Assembly (NCBI GenBank): GCA_900143615.1
Contig: FREU01000002.1
Location: 104,663 to 168,662 of the forward strand
Source: Rhodobacteraceae bacterium Alg231-30
GTDB lineage: Bacteria; Pseudomonadota; Alphaproteobacteria; Rhodobacterales; Rhodobacteraceae
Direction of reading: 5' to 3'
DNA length: 64,000 bases
Part shown: one piece after another, positions 1-15,979 of the stretch
How positions within the stretch are numbered: position 1 is the first letter of the stretch
Layout of the letters: every line of letters starts with the position of its first letter
The notes under the pieces: model-generated
The model's input: the letters and a program-made list of their open reading frames with translations, nothing else
Database searches by the model: none
Told to the model about the DNA's origin: nothing
Position numbers and translations under genes: made by a program

Positions 1-320
1 GGGCCGTCAGCTGCGTTCACAACCAGGATCGCGCCGTCCATCTGTGCCGCACCAGTGATCATGTTTTTCACATAGTCAGCGTGGCCGGGGCAGTCGACGT
101 GGGCGTAGTGACGGTTTTCGGTCTCATACTCAACGTGCGCTGTCGAGATGGTGATGCCGCGGGCTTTTTCTTCTGGTGCGCCGTCGATTTCGTCGTACGC
201 TTTGAAGTCACCATACTGTTTGGTGATCGCTGCCGTCAGCGTGGTTTTACCGTGGTCAACGTGACCAATGGTGCCGATGTTGCAGTGCGGTTTGCTGCGT
301 TCAAACTTTTCCTTAGCCAT
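1..320 (-). CDS. tuf: Elongation factor Tu, N-terminal part (3' end beyond window)
   Basis: GTPase that delivers aminoacyl-tRNA to the ribosome. About 106 N-terminal residues are present; the gene runs off the left edge. Seen: the P-loop GHVDHGKT (about residues 19-26), the switch I motif RGITI and the G3 motif DCPGH. The start ATG at 320-318 is preceded by AAGGAGG with five bases of spacing, the strongest ribosome-binding site in this cluster. It is the last visible gene of rpsL-rpsG-fusA-tuf and lies 54 bp after fusA. Alphaproteobacteria often carry two tuf copies; only this one is visible. Confidence 0.97.
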   Translation of the reverse strand, partial: MAKEKFERSKPHCNIGTIGHVDHGKTTLTAAITKQYGDFKAYDEIDGAPEEKARGITISTAHVEYETENRHYAHVDCPGHADYVKNMITGAAQMDGAILVVNAADG

Positions 321-374
321 GATGGCCTCCTTAATGTTGGAGGGGGAAGCGACAGATCGCTTCCCCGAATAGAT

Positions 375-2492
375 TTAGGCGTATTTAGCCTGAATTTCGT
401 CAGAGATGTTCTGTGGAACCGGATCATAGTGATCGAACTGCATCGAGAACTGGGCGCGGCCCGAGCTCATCGAACGCAGCGTGTTGATGTAACCGAACAT
501 GTTGGCCAGAGGCACAAATGAATCGATTGCAACAGCATTGCCGCGCTGTTCTTGACCAGTCACCTGACCACGACGCGATGTCAGATCGCCGATGATACCG
601 CCGGTATAGTCTTCCGGAGTGATCACTTCGACTTTCATGATTGGCTCAAGCAGTTTCGCACCAGCGATCCGCATACCTTCGCGCATGCCCATACGTGCTG
701 CGATTTCAAAGGCCAGAACCGAGGAGTCCACGTCGTGGAACTTACCGTCGATCAGAGCAACCTTGAAGTCGATCACAGGGAAGCCTGCCAGAGGACCGGA
801 GTCCATGACCGACTTGATACCCTTTTCAACACCAGGGATGTATTCTTTTGGAACAGCACCACCAACGATGCGGCTCTCAAACGAATACCCTTCACCAGGC
901 TCAGTTGGAGAGATGATCATTTTCACCTCAGCATACTGACCAGAACCACCCGACTGTTTCTTGTGGGTGTATGTGTGCTCAACTTCGTGACCAATAGTCT
1001 CGCGGTAAGCAACCTGAGGCGCACCAATGTTGGCTTCAACTTTGAATTCGCGCTTCAGACGGTCCACCAGGATGTCGAGGTGAAGTTCGCCCATGCCCTT
1101 CATGATGGTCTGGCCTGATTCCAGGTCAGTTTCCACACGGAAGGAAGGATCTTCTGCTGCCAGACGCTGCAGACCCTGAGACATTTTCTCTTGGTCAGCT
1201 TTTGTCTTAGGCTCAACGGCGATCTCGATCACAGGATCGGGGAACGTCATTGTTTCCAGAACCACTGGCTCTGCAACAGCACAAAGTGTGTCACCAGTTG
1301 TGGTGTCTTTCAGGCCCGCAAGCGCGATGATGTCACCAGCAAATGCTTCGGTGATTTCTTCGCGGTTGTTGGAGTGCATCATCATCATACGACCAATGCG
1401 CTCTTTACGACCTTTGGTCGAGTTGAGCAGCGTGTCGCCTTTTGACAAAGTCCCCGAGTAGATGCGGGTAAAGGTCAGCGAGCCAACAAAGGGGTCGTTC
1501 ATGATTTTGAACGCCAGACCAGAGAACGCCATGTCATCGTCCGCACGACGTGCGATGTCACGAGTTTCTTCTTCGTCACCTGGTTTAAAGCCCATGTAAT
1601 CAACAACGTCCAGCGGGCTGGGCAGATAGTCGATCACAGCGTTAAGCAGCGGCTGAACACCTTTGTTTTTGAACGCGGAACCGCCCAAAACAGGTACAAA
1701 CGCCATTTCCAATGTGCCTTTACGCAGCAGTTTGCGCAAAGTTGGAACATCGGGCTCTTCGCCTTCAAGGTAGGCTTCCATGGCGTCGTCGTCCATTTCG
1801 ACAGCCGCTTCAACCAGTTTGCCACGCCATTCGTTGGCCATGTCCTGCAGGCTCTCACGGATCGGTGCTTTGATCCATGACGCACCAAGGTCTTCACCCT
1901 GCCACAACCATTCTTCCATGGTCACCAGATCAACCAAGCCTTCCAGCTCGGTTTCGGCGCCGATTGGAACACCTACAGGCACAGCAACAGCGCCGGTGCG
2001 GTCTTCAATCATGTGAACGCAGTTAAAGAAGTCCGCGCCGATTTTGTCCATTTTGTTGACAAAAACCATCCGTGGAACTTTGTAGCGGTCAGCCTGACGC
2101 CAAACGGTCTCAGTCTGAGGCTCAACACCAGCGTTGGCGTCAAGAACACAAACAGCACCATCAAGAACCGCCAGCGAACGCTCAACTTCAATAGTAAAGT
2201 CAACGTGGCCGGGGGTGTCGATGATGTTCAGACGGTGCTTTGGTGTTTCAGCAGTTTCGCCATCTTCGGTGCGTTCCCAGAAAGTGGTGGTCGCCGCCGA
2301 AGTGATGGTGATGCCGCGTTCCTGCTCCTGCTCCATCCAGTCCATGGTGGCCGCACCATCGTGCACCTCACCAATGTTGTGGGATTTGCCGGTATAGTAC
2401 AGGATACGCTCGGAACAGGTAGTTTTACCTGCATCGATGTGCGCCATGATACCAAAGTTGCGGTAGTGTTCGAGTGTATAGTCGCGTGCCAT
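375..2492 (-). CDS. fusA: Translation elongation factor G
   Basis: GTPase that drives ribosomal translocation. The protein has 705 residues, a normal bacterial EF-G length. Seen: the P-loop AHIDAGKTT near residue 17, [13 protein letters not shown] and [10 protein letters not shown] (the G4 NKxD box), followed by the domain II-V body and an ending typical of alphaproteobacterial EF-G. The ATG at 2492 is preceded by AGAGGAC. It follows rpsG by 21 bp and precedes tuf, the standard str-operon order. Confidence 0.98.
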   Translation of the reverse strand: MARDYTLEHYRNFGIMAHIDAGKTTCSERILYYTGKSHNIGEVHDGAATMDWMEQEQERGITITSAATTTFWERTEDGETAETPKHRLNIIDTPGHVDFTIEVERSLAVLDGAVCVLDANAGVEPQTETVWRQADRYKVPRMVFVNKMDKIGADFFNCVHMIEDRTGAVAVPVGVPIGAETELEGLVDLVTMEEWLWQGEDLGASWIKAPIRESLQDMANEWRGKLVEAAVEMDDDAMEAYLEGEEPDVPTLRKLLRKGTLEMAFVPVLGGSAFKNKGVQPLLNAVIDYLPSPLDVVDYMGFKPGDEEETRDIARRADDDMAFSGLAFKIMNDPFVGSLTFTRIYSGTLSKGDTLLNSTKGRKERIGRMMMMHSNNREEITEAFAGDIIALAGLKDTTTGDTLCAVAEPVVLETMTFPDPVIEIAVEPKTKADQEKMSQGLQRLAAEDPSFRVETDLESGQTIMKGMGELHLDILVDRLKREFKVEANIGAPQVAYRETIGHEVEHTYTHKKQSGGSGQYAEVKMIISPTEPGEGYSFESRIVGGAVPKEYIPGVEKGIKSVMDSGPLAGFPVIDFKVALIDGKFHDVDSSVLAFEIAARMGMREGMRIAGAKLLEPIMKVEVITPEDYTGGIIGDLTSRRGQVTGQEQRGNAVAIDSFVPLANMFGYINTLRSMSSGRAQFSMQFDHYDPVPQNISDEIQAKYA

Positions 2493-2513
2493 TGGTCTAA
2501 TGTCCTCTGGAAA

Positions 2514-2999
<486 letters not shown>

Positions 3000-3371
3000 T
3001 TACTTGGGACGCTTCGCGCCGTATTTCGAACGACGTTGCTTACGGTCTTTGACGCCTTGGGTATCCAAAACACCACGCAGAATGTGGTAACGGACACCGG
3101 GAAGGTCTTTTACACGACCGCCACGGATCAGAACCACAGAGTGCTCCTGAAGGTTGTGGCTTTCACCTGGAATGTAGGAAATCACTTCGTAACCGTTGGT
3201 CAGGCGAACCTTTGCAACTTTACGCATAGCGGAGTTCGGTTTCTTAGGTGTCGTTGTATAGACACGTGTGCAAACGCCACGCTTTTGCGGGCATTGCTCG
3301 AGGTGCTGAGACTTGGAAGTCTTGCGTTTTGGCTGGCGCGGCTTGCGGATCAGCTGTTGGATCGTTGGCAT
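3000..3371 (-). CDS. rpsL: 30S ribosomal protein S12
   Basis: Decoding-centre protein of the 30S subunit, 123 residues. The two loops where streptomycin-resistance changes arise read wild type: [13 protein letters not shown] near residues 38-50 and [13 protein letters not shown] near residues 83-95. It is the first gene of the rpsL-rpsG-fusA-tuf unit. Its upstream region (3372-3707) is divergent from a glycosyltransferase gene, so the promoter of this transcript must lie there or farther upstream. Confidence 0.98.
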   Translation of the reverse strand: MPTIQQLIRKPRQPKRKTSKSQHLEQCPQKRGVCTRVYTTTPKKPNSAMRKVAKVRLTNGYEVISYIPGESHNLQEHSVVLIRGGRVKDLPGVRYHILRGVLDTQGVKDRKQRRSKYGAKRPK

Positions 3372-3707
3372 AGGGTCTCTTTCCCGTTTGCTTCACTCAA
3401 TATACGCGGGGCGAACCCGCGCGGCTTTTGTCTTTCTCGCAACTTGTGTTTCCACAAGCGCAAAAACCGCAATCGTTTCCATTCCGAGGCAAACGACGCG
3501 GTGGGTCTACAGAGGTTGCGAGCTTCAAATTAGCTCAGAACTTGACCACTACAGGTATGAATTCGGCTCACGAGGGGCTGCCCCCAATTGCCGGATGTCG
3601 CGCATATATGGGGAGTCGTTACACTTGTCAACAGCGCCCCTCGTATTGCGCCGCGCAACTGGCAATGTCATGGTCTCCCAAAGCAGGTCTAAAAAGAGGC
3701 GCAGAAC
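3372..3707. promoter_or_regulatory. Divergent intergenic region, rpsL leader
   Basis: 336 bp between rpsL (minus) and the glycosyltransferase (plus). It contains two small perfect inverted repeats on the rpsL leader side: 3405-3410 with 3416-3421 (CGCGGG/CCCGCG) and 3443-3448 with 3453-3458 (CTTGTG/CACAAG, loop TTTC). They could fold in the rpsL leader RNA. No confident promoter hexamers were identified. Confidence 0.35.
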
Positions 3708-4529
3708 ATGCCAAGCCGTAATATGCAGGTCATCGGGCTGTGTCGCTTTTCCTATCCGGCACTGGGCGGATTTCAAGTGGAACACGACACCACCGCCGCG
3801 CGCATAGACTATTTGTTTGACCCAGCGCGGCTGGAAGAGAGGTTTCGCACCTTTCAGGCTTTTACCCTGCCCTGTATTGCGGCCCAAACCGACCCTGATT
3901 TCACCTTCCTTGTGGTCATCGGTAATCAGATGCCCAAGCTCTATCGCGACCGCCTGATGGATCTGCTCTCTGCCGTGCCGCAGGCCGTCGTCCAAGAACA
4001 CGCCCCCGGCCCACACCGCCAAGTCATGCAGGCTGCTCTCAATTCTGTGCGCCGCGACACTCTTGCGCCTTGCCTGCAATTCCGTCTGGATGATGATGAT
4101 GCGGTGTCAGTGCAATACGTCGAAGAGTTGCGCAATGCCGCGCGGCAACTGGACACTTTGGTCAGCACGAACCGCCACATCGCGATCGATTTCAATAACG
4201 GCTGGATCGCCAAACCAAGTAGTGCCGGTTTGTCGGTGGTGAACACAGTGCAATCCTTTTGGACGCCCGCTCTCGCGATCTCTGTGCAGCCGGGCACGGG
4301 CAAGTCGATCATGAATTTTGGTCACTCCAAACTGGCCCATCACATGCCTGCAGTGACCCTGCCCAACGAACATATGTTCATTCGCGGCCATAACGACTTC
4401 AACGACTCGCGGCAAAACAAACGCCGCACCAAACAATTCAATCTCGCACCGATCACCCAAGACCAAGCCGACTTGTTAAAACTTGGTTTTAACGTCGATA
4501 CCGATCAGGTCCGCGCCTTATACGCCTGA
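3708..4529 (+). CDS. Putative rhamnosyltransferase-family glycosyltransferase
   Basis: 273 residues. The start MQVIGLCRFSYPALGGF and the acidic RLDDDDA motif near residue 125 resemble the putative rhamnosyl transferase family (Pfam PF11316), a GT-A-like family common in Rhodobacteraceae; I recognise this by pattern, not by search. The DDDD stretch would be the metal/nucleotide-sugar site. No signal peptide or membrane segment is seen, so it is probably cytoplasmic. The start may be the second ATG five codons in (3723), where the family consensus begins. Its 3' end overlaps the convergent EamA gene by 25 bp. It interrupts the expected rpoC-rpsL junction. Confidence 0.75.
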   Translation: MPSRNMQVIGLCRFSYPALGGFQVEHDTTAARIDYLFDPARLEERFRTFQAFTLPCIAAQTDPDFTFLVVIGNQMPKLYRDRLMDLLSAVPQAVVQEHAPGPHRQVMQAALNSVRRDTLAPCLQFRLDDDDAVSVQYVEELRNAARQLDTLVSTNRHIAIDFNNGWIAKPSSAGLSVVNTVQSFWTPALAISVQPGTGKSIMNFGHSKLAHHMPAVTLPNEHMFIRGHNDFNDSRQNKRRTKQFNLAPITQDQADLLKLGFNVDTDQVRALYA

Positions 4530-5386
4530 GGCACCCTGTTGCCGCGCACCAAGGTGAAAACACCCGCTCCGACCACGATAGCCGCGCCCAATAAGGTGAG
4601 CATGTCTGGCCATTCATCAAAAAACAGCCATCCCAACACAAGCGCCCACAACAATCCGGAATACCGGAAGGTCGATGTGAAAGAGACCTCCCCCACACGC
4701 ATGGTCATCACTGAAAACAGATAGCCGCCCATGATAAAACAGGACGCTCCCACGATCAGCCCCATTTGGCGCACCTCCAGCGGCACCCATTGCGTGCCCA
4801 GCCCCGCGATCCCAGCAAATACGGTGATACCCAATGTCGCCGCCAAGGTGACCGTCATCGACGGCACCGCCGCCGACATGCGCCGCGTGGACAAGTCGCG
4901 TATCGTGACACAAACCACCGCCGCCAAGGCATAGAGCGCATAAGTATCAAATCCCTCTGGCCCGGGTCTGACGATCAACAACATTCCGCAGAACCCTACA
5001 AGGATGGCCGATAGGCGGCGCCAGCCGACGGCCTCACCAAACAACATCGCGCCGCCCAGCGTAACGGTCAGCGGCAAAACTTGCAGCACTGCCGTCACGT
5101 TTGCAATCGGCATGTGATATAGCGCTGTAATAAAGAAATAAGCTGCCACGGCTTCGGCTACCGTGCGAACACCGACCAAGGCCCAATCACGTTTAGGAAA
5201 CCGCAACTGGATTTTCCCGATCGAGCGCGCCAAGGCGTAGACCAGAACTGATGTCAGCACACCGCGCAAAAACAACATCTGCGACAGCGGCACCTCTGGG
5301 CCCAAGGCTTTGATGAACGTGTCATTCAACGTAAACCCAGCCATGGCGCACATCATCAACAACGCGCCTTTGGTATTGTCCGTCAC
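4505..5386 (-). CDS. EamA/DMT-family inner-membrane transporter
   Basis: About 293 residues with ten predicted hydrophobic segments in two halves, the architecture of drug/metabolite transporters (two EamA repeats). Each half shows the typical alternation of helices and short loops (for example TAVLQVLPLTVTLGGAMLFGE in the first half). I chose the GTG at 5386-5384 because GGAGGGGAG lies eight bases upstream; the reading frame stays open to an ATG at 5446, which lacks such a site. The substrate cannot be told from sequence. It converges on and overlaps the glycosyltransferase gene and sits between rpoC and rpsL. Confidence 0.85.
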   Translation of the reverse strand: MTDNTKGALLMMCAMAGFTLNDTFIKALGPEVPLSQMLFLRGVLTSVLVYALARSIGKIQLRFPKRDWALVGVRTVAEAVAAYFFITALYHMPIANVTAVLQVLPLTVTLGGAMLFGEAVGWRRLSAILVGFCGMLLIVRPGPEGFDTYALYALAAVVCVTIRDLSTRRMSAAVPSMTVTLAATLGITVFAGIAGLGTQWVPLEVRQMGLIVGASCFIMGGYLFSVMTMRVGEVSFTSTFRYSGLLWALVLGWLFFDEWPDMLTLLGAAIVVGAGVFTLVRGNRVPQAYKART

Positions 5387-5529
5387 TGCGAAACTCCCCT
5401 CCGCTGACAGCTGGATGACCCTAGAGGCGGTTTGAAATCTTGCCAAGTGGGGAAATGACTTGCCTTTTGAGTTGCAACCACCGCTATGGTTGACTTGGGC
5501 CTTAAACGGTTCGTCAAATATAGGCGAAA

Positions 5530-5664
5530 ATGATGTTCTATCGACTATACATATGGATCAAACACGACGTGCTTGGTTATCCACGTTACTTATGCGGAAC
5601 GCCTGCACTGCGTGCCAGATTTGATCGCGCAACCCACATTCCCGACAAAGACACGCTGCACTAA
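5530..5664 (+). CDS. Possible small ORF (44 aa)
   Basis: An ATG-ATG start follows AGGCG and opens a 44-codon frame ending in TAA 20 bp before a hairpin whose plus-strand tail is T-rich. The peptide contains DVLGYPRYLCGTPALRARF and matches nothing I recognise. The promoter-like hexamer TTGACT at 5490 is consistent with a short plus-strand transcript. It may be noise; only the combination of promoter, ribosome-binding site and terminator suggests otherwise. Confidence 0.22.
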   Translation: MMFYRLYIWIKHDVLGYPRYLCGTPALRARFDRATHIPDKDTLH

Positions 5665-5683
5665 CCGCTTCACCATCTCAAAG

Positions 5684-5716
5684 CAAAAGCCCCCGACCTT
5701 TCGGACGAGGGCTTTT
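5684..5716 (-). terminator. rpoC terminator
   Basis: Inverted repeat CAAAAGCCC/GGGCTTTTG (5684-5692 with 5708-5716) just downstream of the rpoC stop, with T-rich sequence on both sides. It is probably bidirectional, but its position fits the end of the rplJL-rpoBC transcript. Confidence 0.75.
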
Positions 5717-5741
5717 GTTTGTCAAGCTGATCAGATTAGTC

Positions 5742-9983
<4,242 letters not shown>

Positions 9984-10035
9984 TTTGATACCTCAAATAC
10001 TAGTGGGAGGGTGAAGGGGAGGAGAGCCGAAGCCC

Positions 10036-13000
10036 TCACTCCTCATCCTCCGCATCCAGGAGTTCCATATTCAGGCCGAGACCACGGACTTCTTTCACCA
10101 GAACGTTAAACGATTCTGGGACGCCCGCTTCAAAGTTGTCCTCGCCCTTGACGATCGATTCATAGACCTTGGTGCGGCCTGCCACGTCATCCGACTTCAC
10201 AGTCAGCATCTCTTGCAGGGTATAGGCAGCGCCATAAGCTTCCAGAGCCCAGACTTCCATTTCCCCAAAGCGCTGGCCACCGAACTGCGCCTTACCACCC
10301 AGCGGCTGCTGAGTCACAAGCGAGTATGGTCCGGTCGAACGAGCGTGGATTTTGTCGTCCACCAAGTGGTGCAGTTTCAGCAGGTATTTGACACCCACAG
10401 TCACTTCACGTGCGAATTGCTCACCTGTGCGACCGTCAAACAGAACCGACTGACCAGATGTGTCAAAACCAGCACGGATCAACGCATCGTTGACGTCTGC
10501 CTCTTTGGCACCATCAAAGACCGGTGTGGCGATTGGAACACCGCGCGCAACGTTTTGCGCAGCTTCAACCAACGTGCCTTCGTCCATGTCGCGGATGCCT
10601 TCTTCGTAGACATCTTCACAATAGGCGTGGCCCATTGCGTCGCGAACAGGCGTCAGATCACCAGTGCGGCGATAGTCCTGCAGGGCGTCATCAACTTTGA
10701 TGCCCAGACCACGTGCAGCCCAACCCATATGTGTTTCAAGGATCTGACCAACGTTCATCCGCGAAGGCACACCCAGTGGGTTCAAACAGAAGTCAACTGG
10801 CGTACCATCTTGCAGGAACGGCATGTCTTCCATTGGAACAACCTTGGAAATAACACCTTTGTTCCCGTGACGACCGGCCATTTTATCACCTGGCTGAAGC
10901 TTACGCTTCACAGCGATAAAGACTTTAACCATCTTCATCACACCCGGTGGCAGATCATCGCCGCGACGGACTTTTTCAACTTTGTCCTCAAAACGGGCAT
11001 CAAGCGCACGCTTCTGGATTTCGTACTGTTCGTTCAGGGCTTCGACAATCTGTGCGTCGGCTTCGTCTGCCAGCGCAAGCTGCCACCACTGACCGCGGCT
11101 CATGCTTGCTAGCAGCTCTTCAGTGATTTCCGAGTTCGGACGCACACCTTTGGGGCCTTTAACAACCACTTTACCGGTGATCATACCACGCAGGCGCGCA
11201 TAGATGTTGCGATCCAGAATGGCGAGCTCATCGTCACGGTCACGTGCCAGACGTTCGATCTCTTCACGTTCGATCTGCAGTGCACGTTCGTCTTTTTCCA
11301 CACCATGGCGGTTAAAGACGCGCACTTCGACGACTGTGCCGAAATCACCCGGTTTCACACGCAGCGATGTATCGCGTACGTCCGAAGCTTTCTCGCCAAA
11401 GATGGCGCGCAAAAGCTTCTCTTCCGGTGTCATCGGGCTTTCACCCTTTGGCGTGATCTTACCGACCAGAATGTCGCCCGGCTCTACGTCCGCACCGATG
11501 TAAACAATACCAGCCTCATCGAGGTTGCGCAGCGCTTCTTCACCGACGTTCGGAATATCGCGAGTGATTTCTTCTGGGCCGAGTTTCGTGTCACGAGCGG
11601 CGACTTCAAATTCTTCGATATGTACCGAAGTAAAGACGTCATCACGCGCAATACGCTCAGAGATCAGGATCGAGTCTTCGTAGTTGTAGCCATTCCAAGG
11701 CATAAACGCGACGACCACGTTTTTACCCAGAGCCAATTCACCCAGATCCGTAGAAGGACCATCGGCGATGACTTCGTGTTTGCCAACTGTGTCACCCACC
11801 TTCACCAGCGGACGCTGGTTGATACAGGTGTTTTGGTTTGAGCGTTGGAACTTGCGCAGACGATAGATGTCCACACCAGCATCACCCAACTCCAGATCAG
11901 ATGTCGCCCGCACAACAATACGCTGCGCATCAACTTGGTCCACGATACCGGCACGTTTCGCCTGAATAGCCGCACCCGAGTCGATGGCCACTTTGCCTTC
12001 GATACCTGTGCCGACCAGCGGGGCTTCTGCGCGCAGCAGAGGAACCGCCTGACGTTGCATGTTCGAGCCCATCAAGGCGCGGTTAGCATCGTCGTTTTCA
12101 AGGAACGGGATCAACGAGGCCGCAACAGATACCAACTGTTTTGGCGACACATCGATCAGATCAACATGCTCGCGCGGTGCCAATGTGTAGTCGCCAGACT
12201 GACGTGTCGACACCAGATCGTTTTGGAACTTGCCTTCACCATCCAAGGACGCGTTGGCCTGCGCAACAGTGTGGCGCATTTCTTCCGTTGCGGACATGTA
12301 GTGTACTTCGTCTGTCACCTTAGCGTCTTTAACCACGCGATATGGTGTTTCGATGAAGCCATATTTGTTCACACGGGCAAAGGTCGCCAGCGAGTTGATC
12401 AGACCAATGTTTGGCCCTTCCGGCGTTTCAATCGGGCACATCCGACCATAGTGGGTCGGGTGCACGTCGCGCACCTCAAAGCCGGCTCGTTCACGTGTCA
12501 GACCACCTGGCCCAAGAGCTGAGAGACGGCGTTTGTGGGTGACTTCCGACAGCGGGTTGGTTTGGTCCATGAACTGCGACAGCTGCGAGGAGCCAAAGAA
12601 TTCACGAACAGCCGCAGCCGCAGGTTTCGCGTTGATCAGATCCTGTGGCATCACAGTGTCGATCTCAACCGAAGACATACGCTCTTTGATCGCGCGCTCC
12701 ATGCGCAGCAGACCAACGCGGTACTGGTTTTCCATCAACTCGCCAACAGAACGCACACGACGGTTCCCAAGGTGGTCAATGTCGTCGATGTCGCCTTTGC
12801 CGTCGCGCAGCATAACCAGCGCTTTGATACAGGAAACGATATCTTCTTTGCGCAGAGTACGCTGTGTGTCTTCCGCATCCAGCGCCAGACGCATGTTCAT
12901 TTTCACACGACCAACGGCCGAGAGATCATAGCGCTCGCTATCAAAGAACAATGTGTCAAACAGGTTGGACGCAGCTTCAACTGTGGGCGGCTCGCCTGGG

Positions 13001-14175
13001 CGCATCACACGGTAGATATCCATCAGCGCTGTGTCGCGCCCCATGTTTTTATCTGCCGCCATGGTGTTACGCATGTAGGGGCCGACGTTGACGTTATCGA
13101 TGTCCAGCACAGGAATATCGGTGATGCCCGCATCAACCAAGTCTTTCACGGTGCCGCCGATCAAATCGCCGTCTTTGTCATATTCAAGCGTCAGCTCATC
13201 ACCAGCTTCGACATAGATCGCGCCGTTTTCTTCGTTGATCATGTCAACGGCAACAAACTTGCCAACAATCTGCTCGAATGGGACCAGCAGTTGCGTGATT
13301 TTGCCTTCGTCGATGATCTTTTTGACCGAACGCGGGGTGATTTTCTTACCCGCTTCGCAGATGACTTCGCCTGTTGGCGCATCAACCAGATCAAATGTAG
13401 GACGTGTTCCGCGCACACGCTCGGGGAAGAACTTGGTGACCCAACCTTTGCTCTTCTTGTCCAAGCTATAGTTCACAGTGTCATAATAGGCATCCATGAT
13501 GCCTTCCTGGTCCAGACCCAGCGCATACAGCAGAGTGGTCACAGGCAGCTTACGACGACGGTCGATGCGCGCAAAAACGATGTCTTTGGCGTCAAATTCA
13601 AAGTCCAGCCACGAGCCGCGATATGGGATGATGCGGCAAGCAAACAGCAATTTGCCCGAAGAGTGGGTTTTGCCTTTGTCGTGGTCAAAGAACACGCCGG
13701 GCGAACGGTGCATCTGGGAAACGATCACACGTTCGGTGCCGTTCACTATGAACGTCCCGTTTGGTGTCATCAAAGGCATATCACCCATGAAGACGTCTTG
13801 TTCTTTGATGTCTTTAACCGACTTCGCACCGGTGTCTTCATCGACATCAAATACGATCAAACGCAGAGTAACTTTCAGCGGGGCGCTGTAAGTCATGTCG
13901 CGTTGCTGACATTCTTCGGTGTCGTACTTAGGTTTTTCCAGCTCATAGTTCACGAATTCCAGCACGCTGGTTTCGTTGAAATCTTTGATCGGGAACACTG
14001 ACTGGAAAACACCTTTGATGCCTTCACCGTCAGTTGGAATAATGTCGTCGCCTGATTTCAGGAACAAGTCATAAGAAGATTTCTGAACCTCAATAAGGTT
14101 CGGCATCTCTAAGACTTCACGGATTTTGCCATAGTATTTGCGCAAACGTTTCTGGCCAAGGTAGCTCTGAGCCAT
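10036..14175 (-). CDS. rpoB: DNA-directed RNA polymerase subunit beta
   Basis: Beta subunit of RNA polymerase, about 1379 residues. The rifampicin pocket reads [16 protein letters not shown] then [13 protein letters not shown], so the aspartate, histidine and serine positions commonly mutated in resistance are wild type; asparagine 518 of E. coli is threonine here. I start it at the ATG at 14175 ([17 protein letters not shown]), which matches alphaproteobacterial RpoB and has AAAGGTGA upstream. The alternative GTG four codons earlier overlaps that site. It is coupled to rpoC and lies 238 bp after rplL. Confidence 0.99.
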   Translation of the reverse strand: MAQSYLGQKRLRKYYGKIREVLEMPNLIEVQKSSYDLFLKSGDDIIPTDGEGIKGVFQSVFPIKDFNETSVLEFVNYELEKPKYDTEECQQRDMTYSAPLKVTLRLIVFDVDEDTGAKSVKDIKEQDVFMGDMPLMTPNGTFIVNGTERVIVSQMHRSPGVFFDHDKGKTHSSGKLLFACRIIPYRGSWLDFEFDAKDIVFARIDRRRKLPVTTLLYALGLDQEGIMDAYYDTVNYSLDKKSKGWVTKFFPERVRGTRPTFDLVDAPTGEVICEAGKKITPRSVKKIIDEGKITQLLVPFEQIVGKFVAVDMINEENGAIYVEAGDELTLEYDKDGDLIGGTVKDLVDAGITDIPVLDIDNVNVGPYMRNTMAADKNMGRDTALMDIYRVMRPGEPPTVEAASNLFDTLFFDSERYDLSAVGRVKMNMRLALDAEDTQRTLRKEDIVSCIKALVMLRDGKGDIDDIDHLGNRRVRSVGELMENQYRVGLLRMERAIKERMSSVEIDTVMPQDLINAKPAAAAVREFFGSSQLSQFMDQTNPLSEVTHKRRLSALGPGGLTRERAGFEVRDVHPTHYGRMCPIETPEGPNIGLINSLATFARVNKYGFIETPYRVVKDAKVTDEVHYMSATEEMRHTVAQANASLDGEGKFQNDLVSTRQSGDYTLAPREHVDLIDVSPKQLVSVAASLIPFLENDDANRALMGSNMQRQAVPLLRAEAPLVGTGIEGKVAIDSGAAIQAKRAGIVDQVDAQRIVVRATSDLELGDAGVDIYRLRKFQRSNQNTCINQRPLVKVGDTVGKHEVIADGPSTDLGELALGKNVVVAFMPWNGYNYEDSILISERIARDDVFTSVHIEEFEVAARDTKLGPEEITRDIPNVGEEALRNLDEAGIVYIGADVEPGDILVGKITPKGESPMTPEEKLLRAIFGEKASDVRDTSLRVKPGDFGTVVEVRVFNRHGVEKDERALQIEREEIERLARDRDDELAILDRNIYARLRGMITGKVVVKGPKGVRPNSEITEELLASMSRGQWWQLALADEADAQIVEALNEQYEIQKRALDARFEDKVEKVRRGDDLPPGVMKMVKVFIAVKRKLQPGDKMAGRHGNKGVISKVVPMEDMPFLQDGTPVDFCLNPLGVPSRMNVGQILETHMGWAARGLGIKVDDALQDYRRTGDLTPVRDAMGHAYCEDVYEEGIRDMDEGTLVEAAQNVARGVPIATPVFDGAKEADVNDALIRAGFDTSGQSVLFDGRTGEQFAREVTVGVKYLLKLHHLVDDKIHARSTGPYSLVTQQPLGGKAQFGGQRFGEMEVWALEAYGAAYTLQEMLTVKSDDVAGRTKVYESIVKGEDNFEAGVPESFNVLVKEVRGLGLNMELLDAEDEE

Positions 14176-14351
14176 GGTCGATGTCACCTTTCATTTCTCA
14201 CCGAGCGCGGCTGCCGTCGGGTCCCCGGCACCACACCCATACGAGATGGTCAAAATCTGGACAATTCCCGGCCACCGTCCCAAAGGCAGCCTCCCGTTCC
14301 AAACCTTGCCTTAGTCAAAGCTTTGTCAAAAGCCCTCACTAAGACAGGTTT

Positions 14352-14407
14352 GGCCGGGCCCGGATATACCGGACCCAGCCTTAAAATCACATCCAGGCAA
14401 CGCCTGG
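14352..14407 (-). promoter_or_regulatory. Hairpins in rplL-rpoB gap, possible attenuator
   Basis: Two inverted repeats follow the rplL stop. The first is a perfect six-base stem CCAGGC/GCCTGG with loop AAC (14393-14407). The second is a long imperfect GC-rich stem at 14352-14380 with a short AT loop. Neither has a T-run on the minus strand, so they are not classical terminators. Partial termination between rplL and rpoB is known in enteric bacteria; a similar role here is inference. Confidence 0.4.
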
Positions 14408-14413
14408 CAGCAA

Positions 14414-14791
14414 TTACTTAACTTCGACTTCAGCGCCAGCTGCTTCCAGCTTGCCCTTAACTTCTTCAGCTTCGTCTTTGCTAACGCCTTCTTTGACAGC
14501 TTTGCCACCGGCTTCAACCAGTTCTTTAGCTTCTTTGAGGCCCAGGCCAGTCAAGGCGCGAACTTCTTTGATGACGTTGATTTTAGAAGCACCAGGCGAC
14601 TTCAGGATGACGTCGAACTCGGTTTTTTCTTCTTCAGATGCGCCACCAGCGTCAGCTGGGCCAGCCATCATTACAGCGCCGCCAGCAGCGGGCTCGATGC
14701 CATACTCGTCTTTGAGGATGGTTTTCAGTTCTTGTGCTTCCAGCAGGGTCAGACCCACGATGCTTTCTGCGAGTGCTTTCAGATCAGCCAT
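14414..14791 (-). CDS. rplL: 50S ribosomal protein L7/L12
   Basis: Stalk protein that recruits translational GTPases, 125 residues. It has the N-terminal dimerisation helix ([20 protein letters not shown]), an alanine/glycine-rich hinge (residues 36-52) and the conserved C-terminal domain with [15 protein letters not shown] and [11 protein letters not shown]. The start has GGAAAGAG upstream. It follows rplJ by 74 bp. Confidence 0.99.
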   Translation of the reverse strand: MADLKALAESIVGLTLLEAQELKTILKDEYGIEPAAGGAVMMAGPADAGGASEEEKTEFDVILKSPGASKINVIKEVRALTGLGLKEAKELVEAGGKAVKEGVSKDEAEEVKGKLEAAGAEVEVK

Positions 14792-14865
14792 TTTAGACTC
14801 TTTCCGTTCTTAGGTATGTGTTCCAACGTTGGGCAATTGTGCCTACGCGGCTCTCATTAAGTTGC

Positions 14866-15384
14866 TTACGCAGCCTCTGCCTTTTCCTCGACGGTAGACA
14901 GGATGGATGCGATGTTCGAAGCAGGTGCGCCAATTGCACCGGCGATGTTGGAAGCAGGGGCACCAAGCATGCCAGCGATCTGAGCAATAAGCTCGTCGCG
15001 CGAAGGCATTTTCGATACTGCTGTAACACCAGCACGGTCCAGAGCGTTCTCACCCATAGCCCCACCAAGGATTTCGAACTTTTTGTTCTCCTTGGCAAAG
15101 TCTTCGGCCACTTTGGCAGCTGCCACAGGGTCCTCAGAATAGGTTAGAACGGTCATACCCGACAGAAGGTCACCAATGCTTTCGCATGGTTTCCCATCAA
15201 GGGCGATCTTGGCGAGCCTGTTCTTGGCGACACGAACAGCACCACCCGCATCACGAGCACGTGCGCGAAGGTCCTGCATGTCAGCAACTGTAAGACCCGC
15301 GTAGTGGGCAACCACTACAACGCCAGAGCTTTCGAAGATCTGGCCGAGCTCGTCGACCAATTTCTCTTTCTGGGCTCTATCCAC
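14866..15384 (-). CDS. rplJ: 50S ribosomal protein L10
   Basis: Stalk base protein that binds 23S rRNA and the L7/L12 dimers, about 172 residues. I start it at GTG 15384-15382 because GGAG lies seven bases upstream and the product then begins [18 protein letters not shown], as L10 does in this group; the open frame continues 16 codons further without homology. Conserved: [11 protein letters not shown] and the alanine-rich C-terminal helix for L12 binding. It is the first gene of rplJ-rplL-rpoB-rpoC. L10 normally represses its own mRNA through the leader. Confidence 0.97.
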   Translation of the reverse strand: MDRAQKEKLVDELGQIFESSGVVVVAHYAGLTVADMQDLRARARDAGGAVRVAKNRLAKIALDGKPCESIGDLLSGMTVLTYSEDPVAAAKVAEDFAKENKKFEILGGAMGENALDRAGVTAVSKMPSRDELIAQIAGMLGAPASNIAGAIGAPASNIASILSTVEEKAEAA

Positions 15385-15979
15385 AGTTTTACTCCAAATT
15401 TGGGGATTGCTCCCCGGCTCAATTTTGCACACCAGACGGCGTGCGTTCAGGTCCAGTTAAGGGTCCAGAGGCCAGGATCGCTCGAAGGAAAGCCTTCAAT
15501 AAATTCTTGTCTCGTTTCCCATCTCAGGAAGGAATTATTCTTGGCAGATGCCGCGAACCCTCCGTCTTGGACAGGCCATTCCACCATTACAGAATCGATT
15601 ACTCGAATCTCCGGCGGGATGGGCAGAGGTCATTTAACTGTGGGTCATAGTGTTTGCAAGCATAGAAAAACAAAAAACTCCCCCGCCGGAAGCAAATCGC
15701 CCCAGTTGCGGTGGCGCCTACGCCTCTTTGTTTGGCGCGACGTATTTCATTTACTTAAGGCAACAATACCTAATACCGACGACAACCTCAACCAGATAGG
15801 CGATTGAAACTTGCGGCGCATTGCAGGCCGCGACGGGGCCAGCAATCCGAAAACGTTGCCGAAACCACGCCAAAATGGTACCTTGAACCATATTTAGGCG
15901 GCATTTTGCGCAACCATAGGCAAAGGCCTACACCCTATGACCATGTTTTTTTTGCGCCGTTTTAACAAGGAGTCTAACA
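15385..15979. promoter_or_regulatory. rplJ leader and divergent RTX upstream region
   Basis: 595 bp between rplJ (minus) and an RTX gene (plus). It must contain the rplJ promoter and the L10 autoregulatory leader on one side and the RTX promoter on the other. I see no unambiguous promoter hexamers. The RTX start has a clear AAGGAG site. No further gene was recognised. Confidence 0.4.

Larger units (their letters stand above)
5387..5741. other. Intergenic region between EamA gene and rpoC
   Basis: 355 bp. It holds the start region of the EamA gene, a possible plus-strand promoter (TTGACT at 5490-5495 and AT-rich sequence at 5514-5520), a weak 44-codon plus-strand reading frame (listed separately), and the rpoC terminator at 5684-5716. 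Nothing else was recognised. Confidence 0.4.

Noticed and set aside
3549-4079. 176-codon minus-strand frame opposite the rhamnosyltransferase-like gene
   Set aside because: The plus-strand gene has the family motif and a sensible start; the reverse frame has neither.
12535-14001. 488-codon plus-strand open frame opposite rpoB
   Set aside because: An antisense shadow of rpoB with no domain signature and no ribosome-binding site.
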